NCBI GenBank assembly: GCA_003241175.1
Contig: QFOI01000016.1
Coordinates: forward strand, 1 to 32,116
Direction: 5' to 3'
DNA from: Pseudopedobacter saltans
Lineage (GTDB): Bacteria > Bacteroidota > Bacteroidia > Chitinophagales > Chitinophagaceae
DNA length: 32,116 bases
How positions within the stretch are numbered: the stretch's first letter is position 1; each line of letters starts with the position of its first letter. This document shows, in pieces, positions 1 to 9,599 of the stretch. The notes beneath the pieces were generated by a model. It was not told the origin of the DNA. It saw nothing but the letters and a program-made list of their open reading frames with translations, and did no database searches. The translations under genes and the position numbers were made by a program.

Positions 1-1
1 T

Positions 2-2356
2 TCTTTAACCAGCGACGATTCTACGATCAGTATTGGGAATGACACCCATAGGTTAGACACGACTCAAGAATTCAAGGCCTTAAAACTAGCGATCAATGCA
101 GATACGATTATTCCGTTTGTTGCAGACAAACTGGAGCGATTTAGTATGAAAATACATACATCAAACCGCATTTTGCAAACATCAATTGATACAAAAGCTC
201 TTTCATTGGAGGCCGATTCTTTAAATAATGCACTCAACAAAATACAAAAACGTATAACTCGTCCAGGCTATAAGATGAATCTCCAATTCATCAACACATC
301 GCTTATCATACTAGGGGAACAACAAGAAAATATTGAATCAAAGTTGGATATGCTTGGTCAACTCTATTCTAATCTGACTAAAAACAACAAAGACATTAAA
401 AATATTCTCAACGACCCCATATTTGAACTAACAGGAATATCAGATACAAGTCTTGTCTCTCAACTTCACGATCTACGCTCAGAAAGTAAAATATTAGACT
501 CTACCGAGGTAAGCAATATTGCCAATGTCAATTATATGCGTAGTAAACTGGCCACATTAAGTTTGCGATACAAGGACCTCCTGTCTGATTTGCGCTTTAT
601 GGAGGAAAATAGATTCACATCTATGTGGAGCAAAGAAGAACCTTCTATTTGGAATTTATCAAGTGGGGCCTACAATCAAAACCAAAGTTTTGCCAACAAT
701 CTTAGAAATGGCTCTAGAATAACATCGCATATACTTGCGATCTATTTATCCAGCAAAGGATTTGTGATTTCTATCGGCATATTCCTTTTACTGGCTACAC
801 TTTTCATCGCATTTTCCAGTAAGAAAAAAATCAAAAATCTTGCATCTTCTAGTAATTTAATGCAACCATTAATTTTTCTTTCCAAAAATTCAGTTTTGGG
901 TATGCTATTCGCAGCGTTTTGTTACTTTCCTTTCTTTTTTGCGAATCCCCCAATGTCTCTTCTCAATGCAACCGGTTTTTTTCAGAGCATATTACTAGTA
1001 GTTCTTCTATTCCCAACGCTGCAGAAAAAAGAACGCATTATCTGGATAGTTTTCACCTTTATCTATATTTTGTTTTGCATCGATAGTCAGCTGTTGGAAT
1101 CTACCATTGGCGAAAGAAGATCTCTCTTGCTAATCCAAGTTTTGTTAGTATGCGCAATCGCATACAGCTTTATCAACACCCAACAATTATCAAATTTGTT
1201 CAGTACAGGAAAATTGATGAGAACTATTCTTTTCATTGCATTTTTCTTTTCTATTGGTTCATTGTCAAGTAATTGTGTGGGAAGAGTAACACTTTCTAAA
1301 ATACTAGGTTCGTCCGCATCACTGTTAATTTTGCTTACAACGGCATATAGAGTATTTGTAAAAATAACATTAGAGTTTATGTATGTGTATAGTGAAGCCA
1401 ACAGTGACAGCCGACTATCTGCATTCATAAACTATAATGAGTTAAAAGCAAAATATAGTCGTTGGCTTTATGTAACATGCACTATTGCTCTTTTTATTGG
1501 CATTTCGCATAGTATGTATCTTTACGCACCATTAACTTTCGTGTTCAACTATATATTGATGCGACACCATACTATCGGTGTATTCGATTTCACATTTTAT
1601 TCAGTTTTCATATTTGTAGTTATTGTTTGGATTTCAGGCATTATTAGCAGTTTTGTTAGGTTTTCCTTGGGAGCAGAAAACATGGTAACGACTGAAAAAA
1701 GAAACAAGTTGGGATCCATGACACTATTGATAAGGTTGGCAATATGGATATTAGGTTTTTTGATAGCTATCGCAGCTGCCGGAATACCAATAGACAAAAT
1801 CACCATTATCATAAGTGCTTTGGGCGTAGGTATTGGCTTTGGTTTACAGAATATTGCCAACAATTTAGTTTCTGGTGTTATTCTCGCATTTGAACGTCCA
1901 ATACAAATAGGAGACAGTATTGACATAAGTGGAACTTCAGGCACTGTCAGTGAAATAGGAGTTCGTTCAAGCAAACTTAAACTCACGGGAGGTGCCGATG
2001 TTATCATCCCCAACGGAGATCTTCTTTCTCAAAAAATAACTAATTGGACGCTCACTAGCAGAAGTAAGCAGGAATCTTTTAATCTTCGTATTGCATATGG
2101 CGAAGACCTTTACAAAGTTAAAAAAATAGTTGAAGACGAATTGTCCAATTCAGAACAGATACTAAATGGTTCTACAATATCGGTGTTGGCTAGTGATTTT
2201 GGCAGTAATACTATTTTATTAAAAATATATTTTTGGATAAAAGATGTCGACAATTCTGCTAGTATAAGAAGTCAACTCATGTACGAAGTCTACACTCGGC
2301 TATTGAAAGAAAATATACAACTGCCCAAGGATAATGGTGCTAGTGAAGAGTCTTAA
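2..2356 (+). CDS. Large MscS-family mechanosensitive channel, 5' end outside window
   Basis: Probable mechanosensitive channel of the inner membrane, releasing solutes on osmotic downshock. The frame is open from base 2 with no stop, so the ATG at 146 is probably internal and the true start lies upstream. The first roughly 200 visible residues are hydrophilic and helical, like the long periplasmic domain of MscK-type channels. About ten or eleven hydrophobic segments follow, from about base 720 to 1860. The last runs into the MscS pore signature (GVGIGFGLQNIANNLVSG, about 1821-1875), then FERPIQIGDSIDI and a C-terminal beta/cage domain containing IPNGDLLSQKITNW. Family membership is clear. 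Gating properties and the exact subfamily (MscK-like or another multi-TM MscS) are inference. It converges on the A2M gene across a shared hairpin terminator. Confidence 0.93.
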   Translation, partial: SLTSDDSTISIGNDTHRLDTTQEFKALKLAINADTIIPFVADKLERFSMKIHTSNRILQTSIDTKALSLEADSLNNALNKIQKRITRPGYKMNLQFINTSLIILGEQQENIESKLDMLGQLYSNLTKNNKDIKNILNDPIFELTGISDTSLVSQLHDLRSESKILDSTEVSNIANVNYMRSKLATLSLRYKDLLSDLRFMEENRFTSMWSKEEPSIWNLSSGAYNQNQSFANNLRNGSRITSHILAIYLSSKGFVISIGIFLLLATLFIAFSSKKKIKNLASSSNLMQPLIFLSKNSVLGMLFAAFCYFPFFFANPPMSLLNATGFFQSILLVVLLFPTLQKKERIIWIVFTFIYILFCIDSQLLESTIGERRSLLLIQVLLVCAIAYSFINTQQLSNLFSTGKLMRTILFIAFFFSIGSLSSNCVGRVTLSKILGSSASLLILLTTAYRVFVKITLEFMYVYSEANSDSRLSAFINYNELKAKYSRWLYVTCTIALFIGISHSMYLYAPLTFVFNYILMRHHTIGVFDFTFYSVFIFVVIVWISGIISSFVRFSLGAENMVTTEKRNKLGSMTLLIRLAIWILGFLIAIAAAGIPIDKITIIISALGVGIGFGLQNIANNLVSGVILAFERPIQIGDSIDISGTSGTVSEIGVRSSKLKLTGGADVIIPNGDLLSQKITNWTLTSRSKQESFNLRIAYGEDLYKVKKIVEDELSNSEQILNGSTISVLASDFGSNTILLKIYFWIKDVDNSASIRSQLMYEVYTRLLKENIQLPKDNGASEES

Positions 2357-2388
2357 AATCAATTGTACCAGTCAAATATCAATCAAAA

Positions 2389-2427
2389 CTAAGACAGGGA
2401 AAACCAGTTTGGCTTTCCCTGTCTTAG
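2389..2427. terminator. Bidirectional hairpin terminator between mscS-like and A2M genes
   Basis: A perfect 14-bp inverted repeat, CTAAGACAGGGAAA at 2389-2402 and its complement at 2414-2427, with an 11-nt loop. It lies between two convergent stop codons (2356 and 2444). The flanks are only moderately T-rich: TTTTG on the minus-strand exit, and no T tract on the plus-strand exit. It probably works best for the A2M transcript. Confidence 0.75.
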
Positions 2428-2443
2428 TAAAAAACATTGAGAT

Positions 2444-5400
2444 TTATTCAGTGATCGTTATTGAGCCAGATCCATATGCAGAATAATAAGAACCATTATA
2501 CATAGCATCAGCCTGCGCAGGTCCAAGTTTGTACACACCTGGCGAAACAGCACGAACCATATAATAAAAGTTCTTAGCATCCCCTTTTATATCCGTGAAA
2601 AGATTCATCCTATCATCTCTCACATCCATATAGTCAGGTTGATCACTATTCTTTTCTGTTATCCATTTCAAGTTTGGAAGATCCAATAGTCGTGTATTTT
2701 CTATTTCAAAACCCGCAGGCAACATATCGGTAATAACAACATTATCAATCTGCATACCCGTTTCACCACGCAAAGTGAGTTTAACTACAACAAGATCATT
2801 TTGCTTGAAACTATTACCAGTAAATATATTACCATTTCTATCGTAAAAGCTTCTTCTAATCTGAATATGATGATCACCCTCTTTAATAGAACCGTCAGCA
2901 CTAATACCAGAGACTTCTTTGAAGTAGTAGAATTGTCCTTTTTGAACATTCACTTTCAATTCATTTCCGCCAAGAGTCGGTAACTGAATAGACCACGGCG
3001 CTTTTGTAACATCCGTTTTTTTCTGTCCAACATAAACAGAAGCTTGAGCATCCTCCTTAATACTTTTGCGTGCTATTTTGCCTAATGCGAGGAGTGCAAA
3101 AACATTTTCTTGTGTATTTAGAGAATATTGACTCTGCATTTGATCTGTTAACAATTTAGCCAATTCTCCTATTTGCGCATTTGAAGGATCTGTCTCCACG
3201 AGCGAATTAAGCGAAATGCCCATATCTCTGACATACGAGTAGAAGCTTCCACCGAACTCTGTGTAGGCTTTCTCTCCTCTGAATGCCGGAGGCAATACTT
3301 GTTTAGCAGAAGTTTCATTTCCAGTTAAGCGAAATGCACCCGCCAACAAATAACGACCATCAATACTCAATACATCCGTATTGGCTTTATAGTAATTCAT
3401 CAAACTGGACTGTGCATCTTTTGCCAGAGCCAATACATAAAGGGAATAAGGCACTTCCTTAGCAATAATGATACGTTGCTGACCATTGTTGTAATAAAGA
3501 GTCGTAGTTTCTCTTTTTTTCAAACGCGTTTTTAGATAACCTAATAATCTATTATTAAAATTAGCATTAACATCAAAACCTGCTTTTTTTGCTTCTTGTA
3601 CAAAGTGAGCAGCATAAACAGATCCCCACCAGCTTTCATAGTTTCCTCCCGGCCAGTAACTGAGTCCACCGTTGGGTAGCTGCATCGCTTGTAATTTCAA
3701 CAAAGCTTGTTGTACATTATAATTAGCCTCATTTGTATTGCCTTTTTTATTACTCAAGGCTCCCACCAAATCCCCATAGTAAAGTTGTGGAAAAACAGAA
3801 GAGACTGTTTGTTCGACACATCCAAAAGGATATTGTAACAAATAGTTTAGGTTATTTGTCAACCTTACCATTGGTGAGTGAGAGACTATAAAAGTGCCAT
3901 CAAGTGTACCCGGCATGAAATTGTTGGGAAAACTTATTTTTCCGTCGAACCCGGTACTCAACACACCCGAACTAAATTGTTTTTGTAGGGAACCAGATGG
4001 CCGCACCGCAATTTCAGTTTCATTATCAAAAACCTCATTAAGTGCGCTTACTTTTACCATTACTTTTCCCGCTCCGATTTTACTTTCTGCATTAATATCA
4101 AAAACTACTCTAGCTTCACTATTGGCTGGTATTGTAACCGATTTTACATGGATATTTCCAGCGTTTAAAGGTCCTTCAGTTGCAACTTCAACATTTGCAG
4201 TGACACTCTTTCCCGTGGTATTACTAAGCGTAACTGGCATCTTGGCTTTATCACTAGGACTAAGAAACCTTGGTAACGCAGTACTAACCACAATAGGATC
4301 TGCTATAGTCATACCATTATCATAACTACCAAACGCTTTATTTTTATAGGCGACAACCATTACTCTCAATTTTCCAGAAAACTGAGGTACGTCAATGCTA
4401 TAGTTTAATTTACCCGAAGCATCTGCTTTTTGTATGCCACTCCAAAAAGAAACGTTTTTTATTCTATTGACGAATAACGGATTGACCCTAGATTTCATCT
4501 GATTGGCGGAACCGTCACCACCTGTACTTGATTGTCCTACATTATACTCTGGTAACAAAAATGGATAGACATCATAACTATTAACACCTAGTGCCACTTT
4601 TTGATAAAAATAGTCATACGGATTTGGCGAAATATAATCGCGTACTTGCAAAATCCCTTCATCAACTGCGGCAATCGTTACATAAGCATTCGGCACTGTA
4701 TTGACAACTATAGTTTGTTTGGAATGTGAACGGGACTTGTCCGTCATCGAAACATTAACTGGCAGTTTATTGGCTTTCTCATCAACTGCTATATTGACAT
4801 ATCCATGAGCAACTGTCAAGGGCATATCATCACCTTTCATTGGACGAAATAAGGTAGCGGCAATATAGACATTGGGTAAATAAGCATCTGTCGCCTTTAC
4901 ACGTAAACAAGCCGTCTTGTTATTGGTCTGTAGAAAATAATGCTCTAATACATTATTGCGCTCAACAGATACTAACATCCTTCCTTCAAACGGAGTCGTG
5001 AACAACAAATCAATATCATCACCTTTATTATAGTTTTCCTTATTTGCCTTGATTGTCACATTGCCTTCATTGTTGACTTCGAAAGAGGAATACTCGGTAT
5101 CTCCACCACCGTAAGCATAAAACGATTGTTGTACATAACTAGCATTTTTACCGATGGCAACACGAACCTCATATTCTCCACTTTCTTTTGGGGTAAAGTT
5201 GAAAACCGTATTCTCCCCATTGATGGAAACGTTTTGTGTCGTTATGACTCTGTCGCTCCATTGCGCTACATATTTATACCGACCACCTGATTCTTGTATA
5301 ACGTTTTGCCATTCTTTCTTTACAATACTAACAGACGCATCCATCGATTTAATTTTTCCGCCGTTATCTACTGCTACTAGATGAATCGGAAGAGGTACTC

Positions 5401-7864
5401 TTGTGCCAACATAACTATTCAGCCATTTAATACCAACAAAAACAGGTTGTGTCCAAACTTTAAACTGCGCAAATCTATGGACGGGCCTTCCAGTCTCATC
5501 AAAAACAGTAGAATGGATATTTCCTTTCAATAGTCCTGTTGCTGCAATATCGTTTGGTATTGTATATCCTAAATTGATTAATCCCGTATTATCGGATTTT
5601 GTATTTCTCAATACAGATTTAAAATCGAAATTCTTTACGACATTGAAATTATAGTCATCATAACCTTTAGGCCTAAAAGCTTCTTTATCCAAATTCAACT
5701 CCCATTCCACATTTCTGTTGGCAGCAGGCGTCCCAAACAGGTTGTCTGCCCGGATTATAGACTGTACAGTTTCTCCAATACCGAAATCTTGTTTATTGAG
5801 TTGTAAGGTAGATTTAATTCTGTCTGGAACGAAATCTTCTATATTGAAATCATAAGAGTTCAACAATACATCATTGCCACTATACGCTTGTAGTGTATAT
5901 ACACCTGTCAATCCACTCTTAGGAATTTCAAACGCTGCCTCCGTACTCCCTTGTTCGTTCAGCATCAACTTCCTTACCGCCATTTCTTTGCCATTAGGCA
6001 TTAGTAGTCTTAATTTTACAGGCATTTCCCCGGGTACTTTCCAGGACTCATCTCGCACTATAACACTAGAATGTATAGTCTCGCCCGGACGATATAGATT
6101 ACGTTCCGCATAAATCCATGCATTCAGTCCTGTTTTATTGGATACACGTCCGCCTACATCAAACCTCGACGTTTCTATTTGACTTTGATTGAAAACTAAA
6201 AAACTATACTCATCACCCAACTTTGCTGACACCATACCTATGCGCATTCCTGGTGCTGTATTTTCTATATTGTCAAACACAGCCACACCTTCTTTATCTG
6301 TTTCTTTGGTATAGATCGCTTGATTGGTAGTCGATATAAATGTAATTTTTGTTCCAGCAATAGGCGTAGCTTCTTTTATGGAATTTGCAAATACCAAAAC
6401 TCGGTTATCTTCTTGTTTAGCGATCAAACCTATATCAGACAGAGATAAAATTTTGGATTCTTGTACCCATTTCTGTTCTGTCGACGCTACCGTTACAACA
6501 TAAACACCATTGTAACTTCTTAATTTATCCGAAAAATCGAGATGCAAAAAACGCATGGCATTTTTGGAAGGCAATTTCTCTGTATCATATTCTTTTGTAA
6601 AGACCGTATCCCCAATATTTTCAGTCTCATAGTAATCATAGGAACCTCCGTAGCTGTCATTTTCCTCATCATATTCGTATCCATAACGACTCCCTCTTCT
6701 AAATAACTGCAGAATATTGTTTTCGTATACTTTCACCACAGATACTTTTACTTTAGGAACTTTGACCATATTGAGAGCTACATTTTTGTAACCCTTATCG
6801 GATAGATACATTCCTTTGGTATTGGCAAAAGCCAATGATGGTTCTAGTGTTCCAAACTTAACATCGGACACATAGTCAGCTATTAACTTTCCTCCAAAAT
6901 CACCCGTCAAAGATTTACTCACAGTAATTTTGTATGATTCCGATGCATCAAAAGACTCACTTGTTACTGTTATGCCTCTTTCAGAAGTTGTCGCTTTAAA
7001 AGCAACAGCGGGCTTAATGGAAATAAATTTCCCTACATTTTCAGTGGTTATAGGTTGAGAAAGAGACAATTCTATTACACCTTGTAATCCGTCGTGTTGC
7101 GCATCAATACCAGTTACAACTAGTTCACCTCTTGATGGAACATTTACCTGAAAAGTGGTATCGTTGGATGATATGGATTTAGAGCCCGCAATGGCGACTC
7201 CATTATTCAATTTTACTTGCAAATCAGTTGTCTGTCCAGGAGATGTCAAAGGTTGAAACTGCAATGAAACAGTCTTTCCTAAGCCACTATTAATAGTTGA
7301 GAAACTGACAGGGTTACCATTGGAAGTAAGTGAAATTTTAGATGCCGTCGCAGTCACATCAATATTATAGTTGAAATCAAGATTAAGCTGCAACATCACT
7401 TGTCCATTATCCTTTGACTTAAACCACTGAGCGCCTGTTTGCGTCACTTGCAATGCGGCTGTATTAAAATGCAATATTGGATCATCAATAAATTTTTCAT
7501 TACTACTTTTGCCAGCGTACTTATTTAATAGTTTGGATGTCAATATTGCTTTGTAATTCGTACTAGGTTCAAAACCCTTTCTAGGAGAAAAAACTAACTC
7601 ATCATTTTTACTCCATTTAAAATATCCAACAACTTTCGGTTCAAATTCTATATAATGCGTAGTATCCCATTTATCGTTAAGTAACGAATCAGGATATAAA
7701 GGTTTGTTAAAATGGAAAACGAGGTTTTGCTTTTCAGCAACCGCCACTTTATCAAAATTGGTTTCTACTACTCTCACATCGTTAAGTGTCTTACAACCAA
7801 TTACAATCAAAAGAATTCCGAAAAAGAACCCAAATAAAAGGTTCACTTTATGCAGTATTTTCAT
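2444..7864 (-). CDS. Alpha-2-macroglobulin family lipoprotein (bacterial A2M, YfaS/YfhM-like)
   Basis: Giant 1806-residue surface or periplasmic protease trap. The N-terminus is a lipoprotein signal ending in the lipobox VIGC (Cys24), so it should be membrane-anchored. The MG2-type motif YRPGE is at 591-595. The conserved A2M-domain motif VDEGIL is near 1067-1072, and the A2M core continues through about 1140-1230. The thioester motif is intact: PFGCVEQ with Cys1349 and Gln1352, followed by the alpha-helical TED region with WPGG. In this family a protease cleaves the bait region and is then trapped through the thioester; in enterobacteria the protein works with PBP1C as a periplasmic defence and repair pair (established for YfhM/PbpC). 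The pbpC gene lies 1.7 kb upstream on the same strand, with one opposite-strand gene between. It is somewhat longer than the E. coli protein (about 1650). A possible promoter (TTG, 22 nt, TACATTTA) is at 7948-7916. Confidence 0.95.
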   Translation of the reverse strand: MKILHKVNLLFGFFFGILLIVIGCKTLNDVRVVETNFDKVAVAEKQNLVFHFNKPLYPDSLLNDKWDTTHYIEFEPKVVGYFKWSKNDELVFSPRKGFEPSTNYKAILTSKLLNKYAGKSSNEKFIDDPILHFNTAALQVTQTGAQWFKSKDNGQVMLQLNLDFNYNIDVTATASKISLTSNGNPVSFSTINSGLGKTVSLQFQPLTSPGQTTDLQVKLNNGVAIAGSKSISSNDTTFQVNVPSRGELVVTGIDAQHDGLQGVIELSLSQPITTENVGKFISIKPAVAFKATTSERGITVTSESFDASESYKITVSKSLTGDFGGKLIADYVSDVKFGTLEPSLAFANTKGMYLSDKGYKNVALNMVKVPKVKVSVVKVYENNILQLFRRGSRYGYEYDEENDSYGGSYDYYETENIGDTVFTKEYDTEKLPSKNAMRFLHLDFSDKLRSYNGVYVVTVASTEQKWVQESKILSLSDIGLIAKQEDNRVLVFANSIKEATPIAGTKITFISTTNQAIYTKETDKEGVAVFDNIENTAPGMRIGMVSAKLGDEYSFLVFNQSQIETSRFDVGGRVSNKTGLNAWIYAERNLYRPGETIHSSVIVRDESWKVPGEMPVKLRLLMPNGKEMAVRKLMLNEQGSTEAAFEIPKSGLTGVYTLQAYSGNDVLLNSYDFNIEDFVPDRIKSTLQLNKQDFGIGETVQSIIRADNLFGTPAANRNVEWELNLDKEAFRPKGYDDYNFNVVKNFDFKSVLRNTKSDNTGLINLGYTIPNDIAATGLLKGNIHSTVFDETGRPVHRFAQFKVWTQPVFVGIKWLNSYVGTRVPLPIHLVAVDNGGKIKSMDASVSIVKKEWQNVIQESGGRYKYVAQWSDRVITTQNVSINGENTVFNFTPKESGEYEVRVAIGKNASYVQQSFYAYGGGDTEYSSFEVNNEGNVTIKANKENYNKGDDIDLLFTTPFEGRMLVSVERNNVLEHYFLQTNNKTACLRVKATDAYLPNVYIAATLFRPMKGDDMPLTVAHGYVNIAVDEKANKLPVNVSMTDKSRSHSKQTIVVNTVPNAYVTIAAVDEGILQVRDYISPNPYDYFYQKVALGVNSYDVYPFLLPEYNVGQSSTGGDGSANQMKSRVNPLFVNRIKNVSFWSGIQKADASGKLNYSIDVPQFSGKLRVMVVAYKNKAFGSYDNGMTIADPIVVSTALPRFLSPSDKAKMPVTLSNTTGKSVTANVEVATEGPLNAGNIHVKSVTIPANSEARVVFDINAESKIGAGKVMVKVSALNEVFDNETEIAVRPSGSLQKQFSSGVLSTGFDGKISFPNNFMPGTLDGTFIVSHSPMVRLTNNLNYLLQYPFGCVEQTVSSVFPQLYYGDLVGALSNKKGNTNEANYNVQQALLKLQAMQLPNGGLSYWPGGNYESWWGSVYAAHFVQEAKKAGFDVNANFNNRLLGYLKTRLKKRETTTLYYNNGQQRIIIAKEVPYSLYVLALAKDAQSSLMNYYKANTDVLSIDGRYLLAGAFRLTGNETSAKQVLPPAFRGEKAYTEFGGSFYSYVRDMGISLNSLVETDPSNAQIGELAKLLTDQMQSQYSLNTQENVFALLALGKIARKSIKEDAQASVYVGQKKTDVTKAPWSIQLPTLGGNELKVNVQKGQFYYFKEVSGISADGSIKEGDHHIQIRRSFYDRNGNIFTGNSFKQNDLVVVKLTLRGETGMQIDNVVITDMLPAGFEIENTRLLDLPNLKWITEKNSDQPDYMDVRDDRMNLFTDIKGDAKNFYYMVRAVSPGVYKLGPAQADAMYNGSYYSAYGSGSITITE

Positions 7865-7915
7865 ATTGGTTAAATGCCGTTGAATTTTAAAATTTCTCCT
7901 CGGCGATTTCTAACA

Positions 7916-7948
7916 TAAATGTAGATGCTAAATTTGGTTTTTAGACAA
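7916..7948 (-). promoter_or_regulatory. Candidate promoter for the A2M gene
   Basis: On the minus strand TTG (7948-7946) is followed after 22 nt by TACATTTA (7923-7916), which resembles the Bacteroidota -33/-7 promoter with one mismatch to TAnnTTTG. Nearly the same arrangement precedes the M16 protease gene (TTG, 21 nt, TACATTTA). It predicts an untranslated leader of about 50 nt. A TAAATTTG box on the opposite strand at 7929-7936 could serve the TPM gene but would give a leader of about 150 nt. The rest of the 225-bp gap is AT-rich. Confidence 0.35.
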
Positions 7949-8089
7949 GACCGCTTAAAATTTTTATTTAAAAAAAATAAAGCCTCTTTTTTACAAAAAA
8001 GAGAAAATCGAAATTCAAAAACAGCAGTTCGTAAAAAACGCTTAATTTCCCATTTCAAACAATACTAGTTTATACCAAAAACGCCTGTT

Positions 8090-9598
8090 TTGAAAAGAGT
8101 AATTTTTCTTGTCACATTCACTGTGCTTTATACTTTTTGTGCATTTTCACAATACACAATTAAGACTATACCTGATCCCAAAAAAAACGGACAGGAGTAT
8201 TTTGTCAGCAATCCAGATGGTATATTGGATGCAACCGCAGTCAGCACACTTAATGACATCTGTCAGAAAATAGCCAACGAGAAAGGAGCAGAGATTGCGA
8301 TAGTCGTTATTGATAACTACAAAGGCGACCAAGAAATATTTGACTTTGCCACTAGTTTGTTTAGATATTGGGGAATAGGGAAAAAAGAAGAAAACAACGG
8401 ACTTCTTTTGTTAATAGCAAAGGAAAAACGAAAATACCAGTTCATAACGGGGTATGGACTAGAAGGCGACTTAACGGACTATCAACTTGACCAAATTGGG
8501 CGCAACGAACTCATTCCGTATTTCAAAAATGGCGACTATAGTGCAGGAGTCATCAACGCTATCCATGAAGTTTCCAATATATTATTACCTACGGATTCTA
8601 ATCTCGACTATTCTGGATCGGCAACTCAAGGTTTGATTGATCCAGGTATTAGTCAAAACACAGATGACAATGGAGCAAATTATCACAGCGAAAATAATTA
8701 TTCCAATAAAAAAAGCATTAAACAGATACTTTATGTCTTTGCCGCTATCTTTTTTGTGCTCTATATCCTATCCGATATAAGAATGCAAAAAACCTTGGGA
8801 GATTCCAACAAAAGCTTTATAAATACAAAGTCTATTATGATTTATTGCTTTACTGGAATCTTCGTAATCGGCTTTCCTTTTATTTTTACAGGAGGTTTGA
8901 TTCCTCCAATATTAACGGTAATTATACAGGGTTGTATTATTGGTTATATACGCTTTACAAAATGCCTGAACAGTTTCGAAAAGCAGTATTTGGATGTTGT
9001 CAATAGATATACCAGCGTAAACATCTGGTATAAAAGAAATCGATTCTCCATTGTGATCACACCTTCTCTTTGGGCACAACCTTTTCAGATCAATTCCTTA
9101 AAAAATCTGGCTGAAAAGTCACTAATACCTCCAGACGATTCAGGTAATTATGTTCGTTTAGACTGGGATTATGACCTGAAAACAATAAGACAAATTTTAG
9201 ATAAAGGGCAGATATCTGAGAATAAAGTTGGTTCTAACATATACCAAGTATGGAAGAAAAAATCGTCTACGGAGAAAAAAATACTACAATACAAAGGTCT
9301 GAACTTTAACGCATACCAATCCTGTCCTTCTTGTCAAGCCCAAACCATGCCATTAAAGTTCATCATGGCAACTATAGTGAAGGCAACCTATTCACATGCA
9401 GGAAAAGGAGAAAGAGTAAAAAAATGCGCCAATTGCAACTATAAAATAAGTGGTGGATTTGTCGTTTTACCTCAACTGAGGGAAAGCTCTAGCTCCTCAA
9501 GTAGTGGTAGTTCATCGTATTCATCATCATCGTCTAGTTCCTCAGGAAGTTGGGGTGGTGGCAGTACAGGAGGTGGCGGAGCCGGTGGTTCTTGGTGA
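8090..9598 (+). CDS. TPM-domain membrane protein with C-terminal zinc-ribbon-like Cys pairs and Ser/Gly tail (YgcG-like)
   Basis: 502 residues, starting at a TTG codon. It is the only candidate start that places a Lys-Arg N-region directly before the hydrophobic signal (residues 1-20, ending FSQ). Residues about 37-165 form a TPM (TLP18.3/Psb32/MOLO-1) domain, recognisable by NPDGILD, FRYWGIGKKEENNGLLLLIA and TGYGLEGDLTD. Three hydrophobic segments follow (about 213-230, 248-266 and 269-287), which would leave the C-terminus in the cytoplasm. That part carries two CxxC pairs (Cys412/415 and Cys446/449), suggesting a zinc ribbon, and then a low-complexity tail of Ser and Gly ending GGGGAGGSW, as in YgcG-type proteins. 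The biochemical role of bacterial TPM proteins is poorly defined, so no reaction is assigned. The gene is wedged on the opposite strand between A2M and pbpC and ends one base from the pbpC stop. Confidence 0.88.
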   Translation: MKRVIFLVTFTVLYTFCAFSQYTIKTIPDPKKNGQEYFVSNPDGILDATAVSTLNDICQKIANEKGAEIAIVVIDNYKGDQEIFDFATSLFRYWGIGKKEENNGLLLLIAKEKRKYQFITGYGLEGDLTDYQLDQIGRNELIPYFKNGDYSAGVINAIHEVSNILLPTDSNLDYSGSATQGLIDPGISQNTDDNGANYHSENNYSNKKSIKQILYVFAAIFFVLYILSDIRMQKTLGDSNKSFINTKSIMIYCFTGIFVIGFPFIFTGGLIPPILTVIIQGCIIGYIRFTKCLNSFEKQYLDVVNRYTSVNIWYKRNRFSIVITPSLWAQPFQINSLKNLAEKSLIPPDDSGNYVRLDWDYDLKTIRQILDKGQISENKVGSNIYQVWKKKSSTEKKILQYKGLNFNAYQSCPSCQAQTMPLKFIMATIVKATYSHAGKGERVKKCANCNYKISGGFVVLPQLRESSSSSSSGSSSYSSSSSSSSGSWGGGSTGGGGAGGSW

Positions 9599-9599
9599 G

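Noticed and set aside
7984..8003. CTCTTTTTT-AC-AAAAAAGAG palindrome between A2M and the TPM gene
   Set aside because: It lies between divergent genes, is nearly all A and T with a 2-nt spacer, and has no terminator role there; likely chance.
7870..8058. 62-residue minus-strand frame upstream of A2M
   Set aside because: Low-complexity Lys/Phe-rich translation of AT-rich intergenic DNA overlapping candidate promoters; no family features.
9481..9595. Ser/Gly codon repeats as a CRISPR or satellite array
   Set aside because: It is an in-frame low-complexity protein tail typical of YgcG-like proteins, without regular units or spacers.
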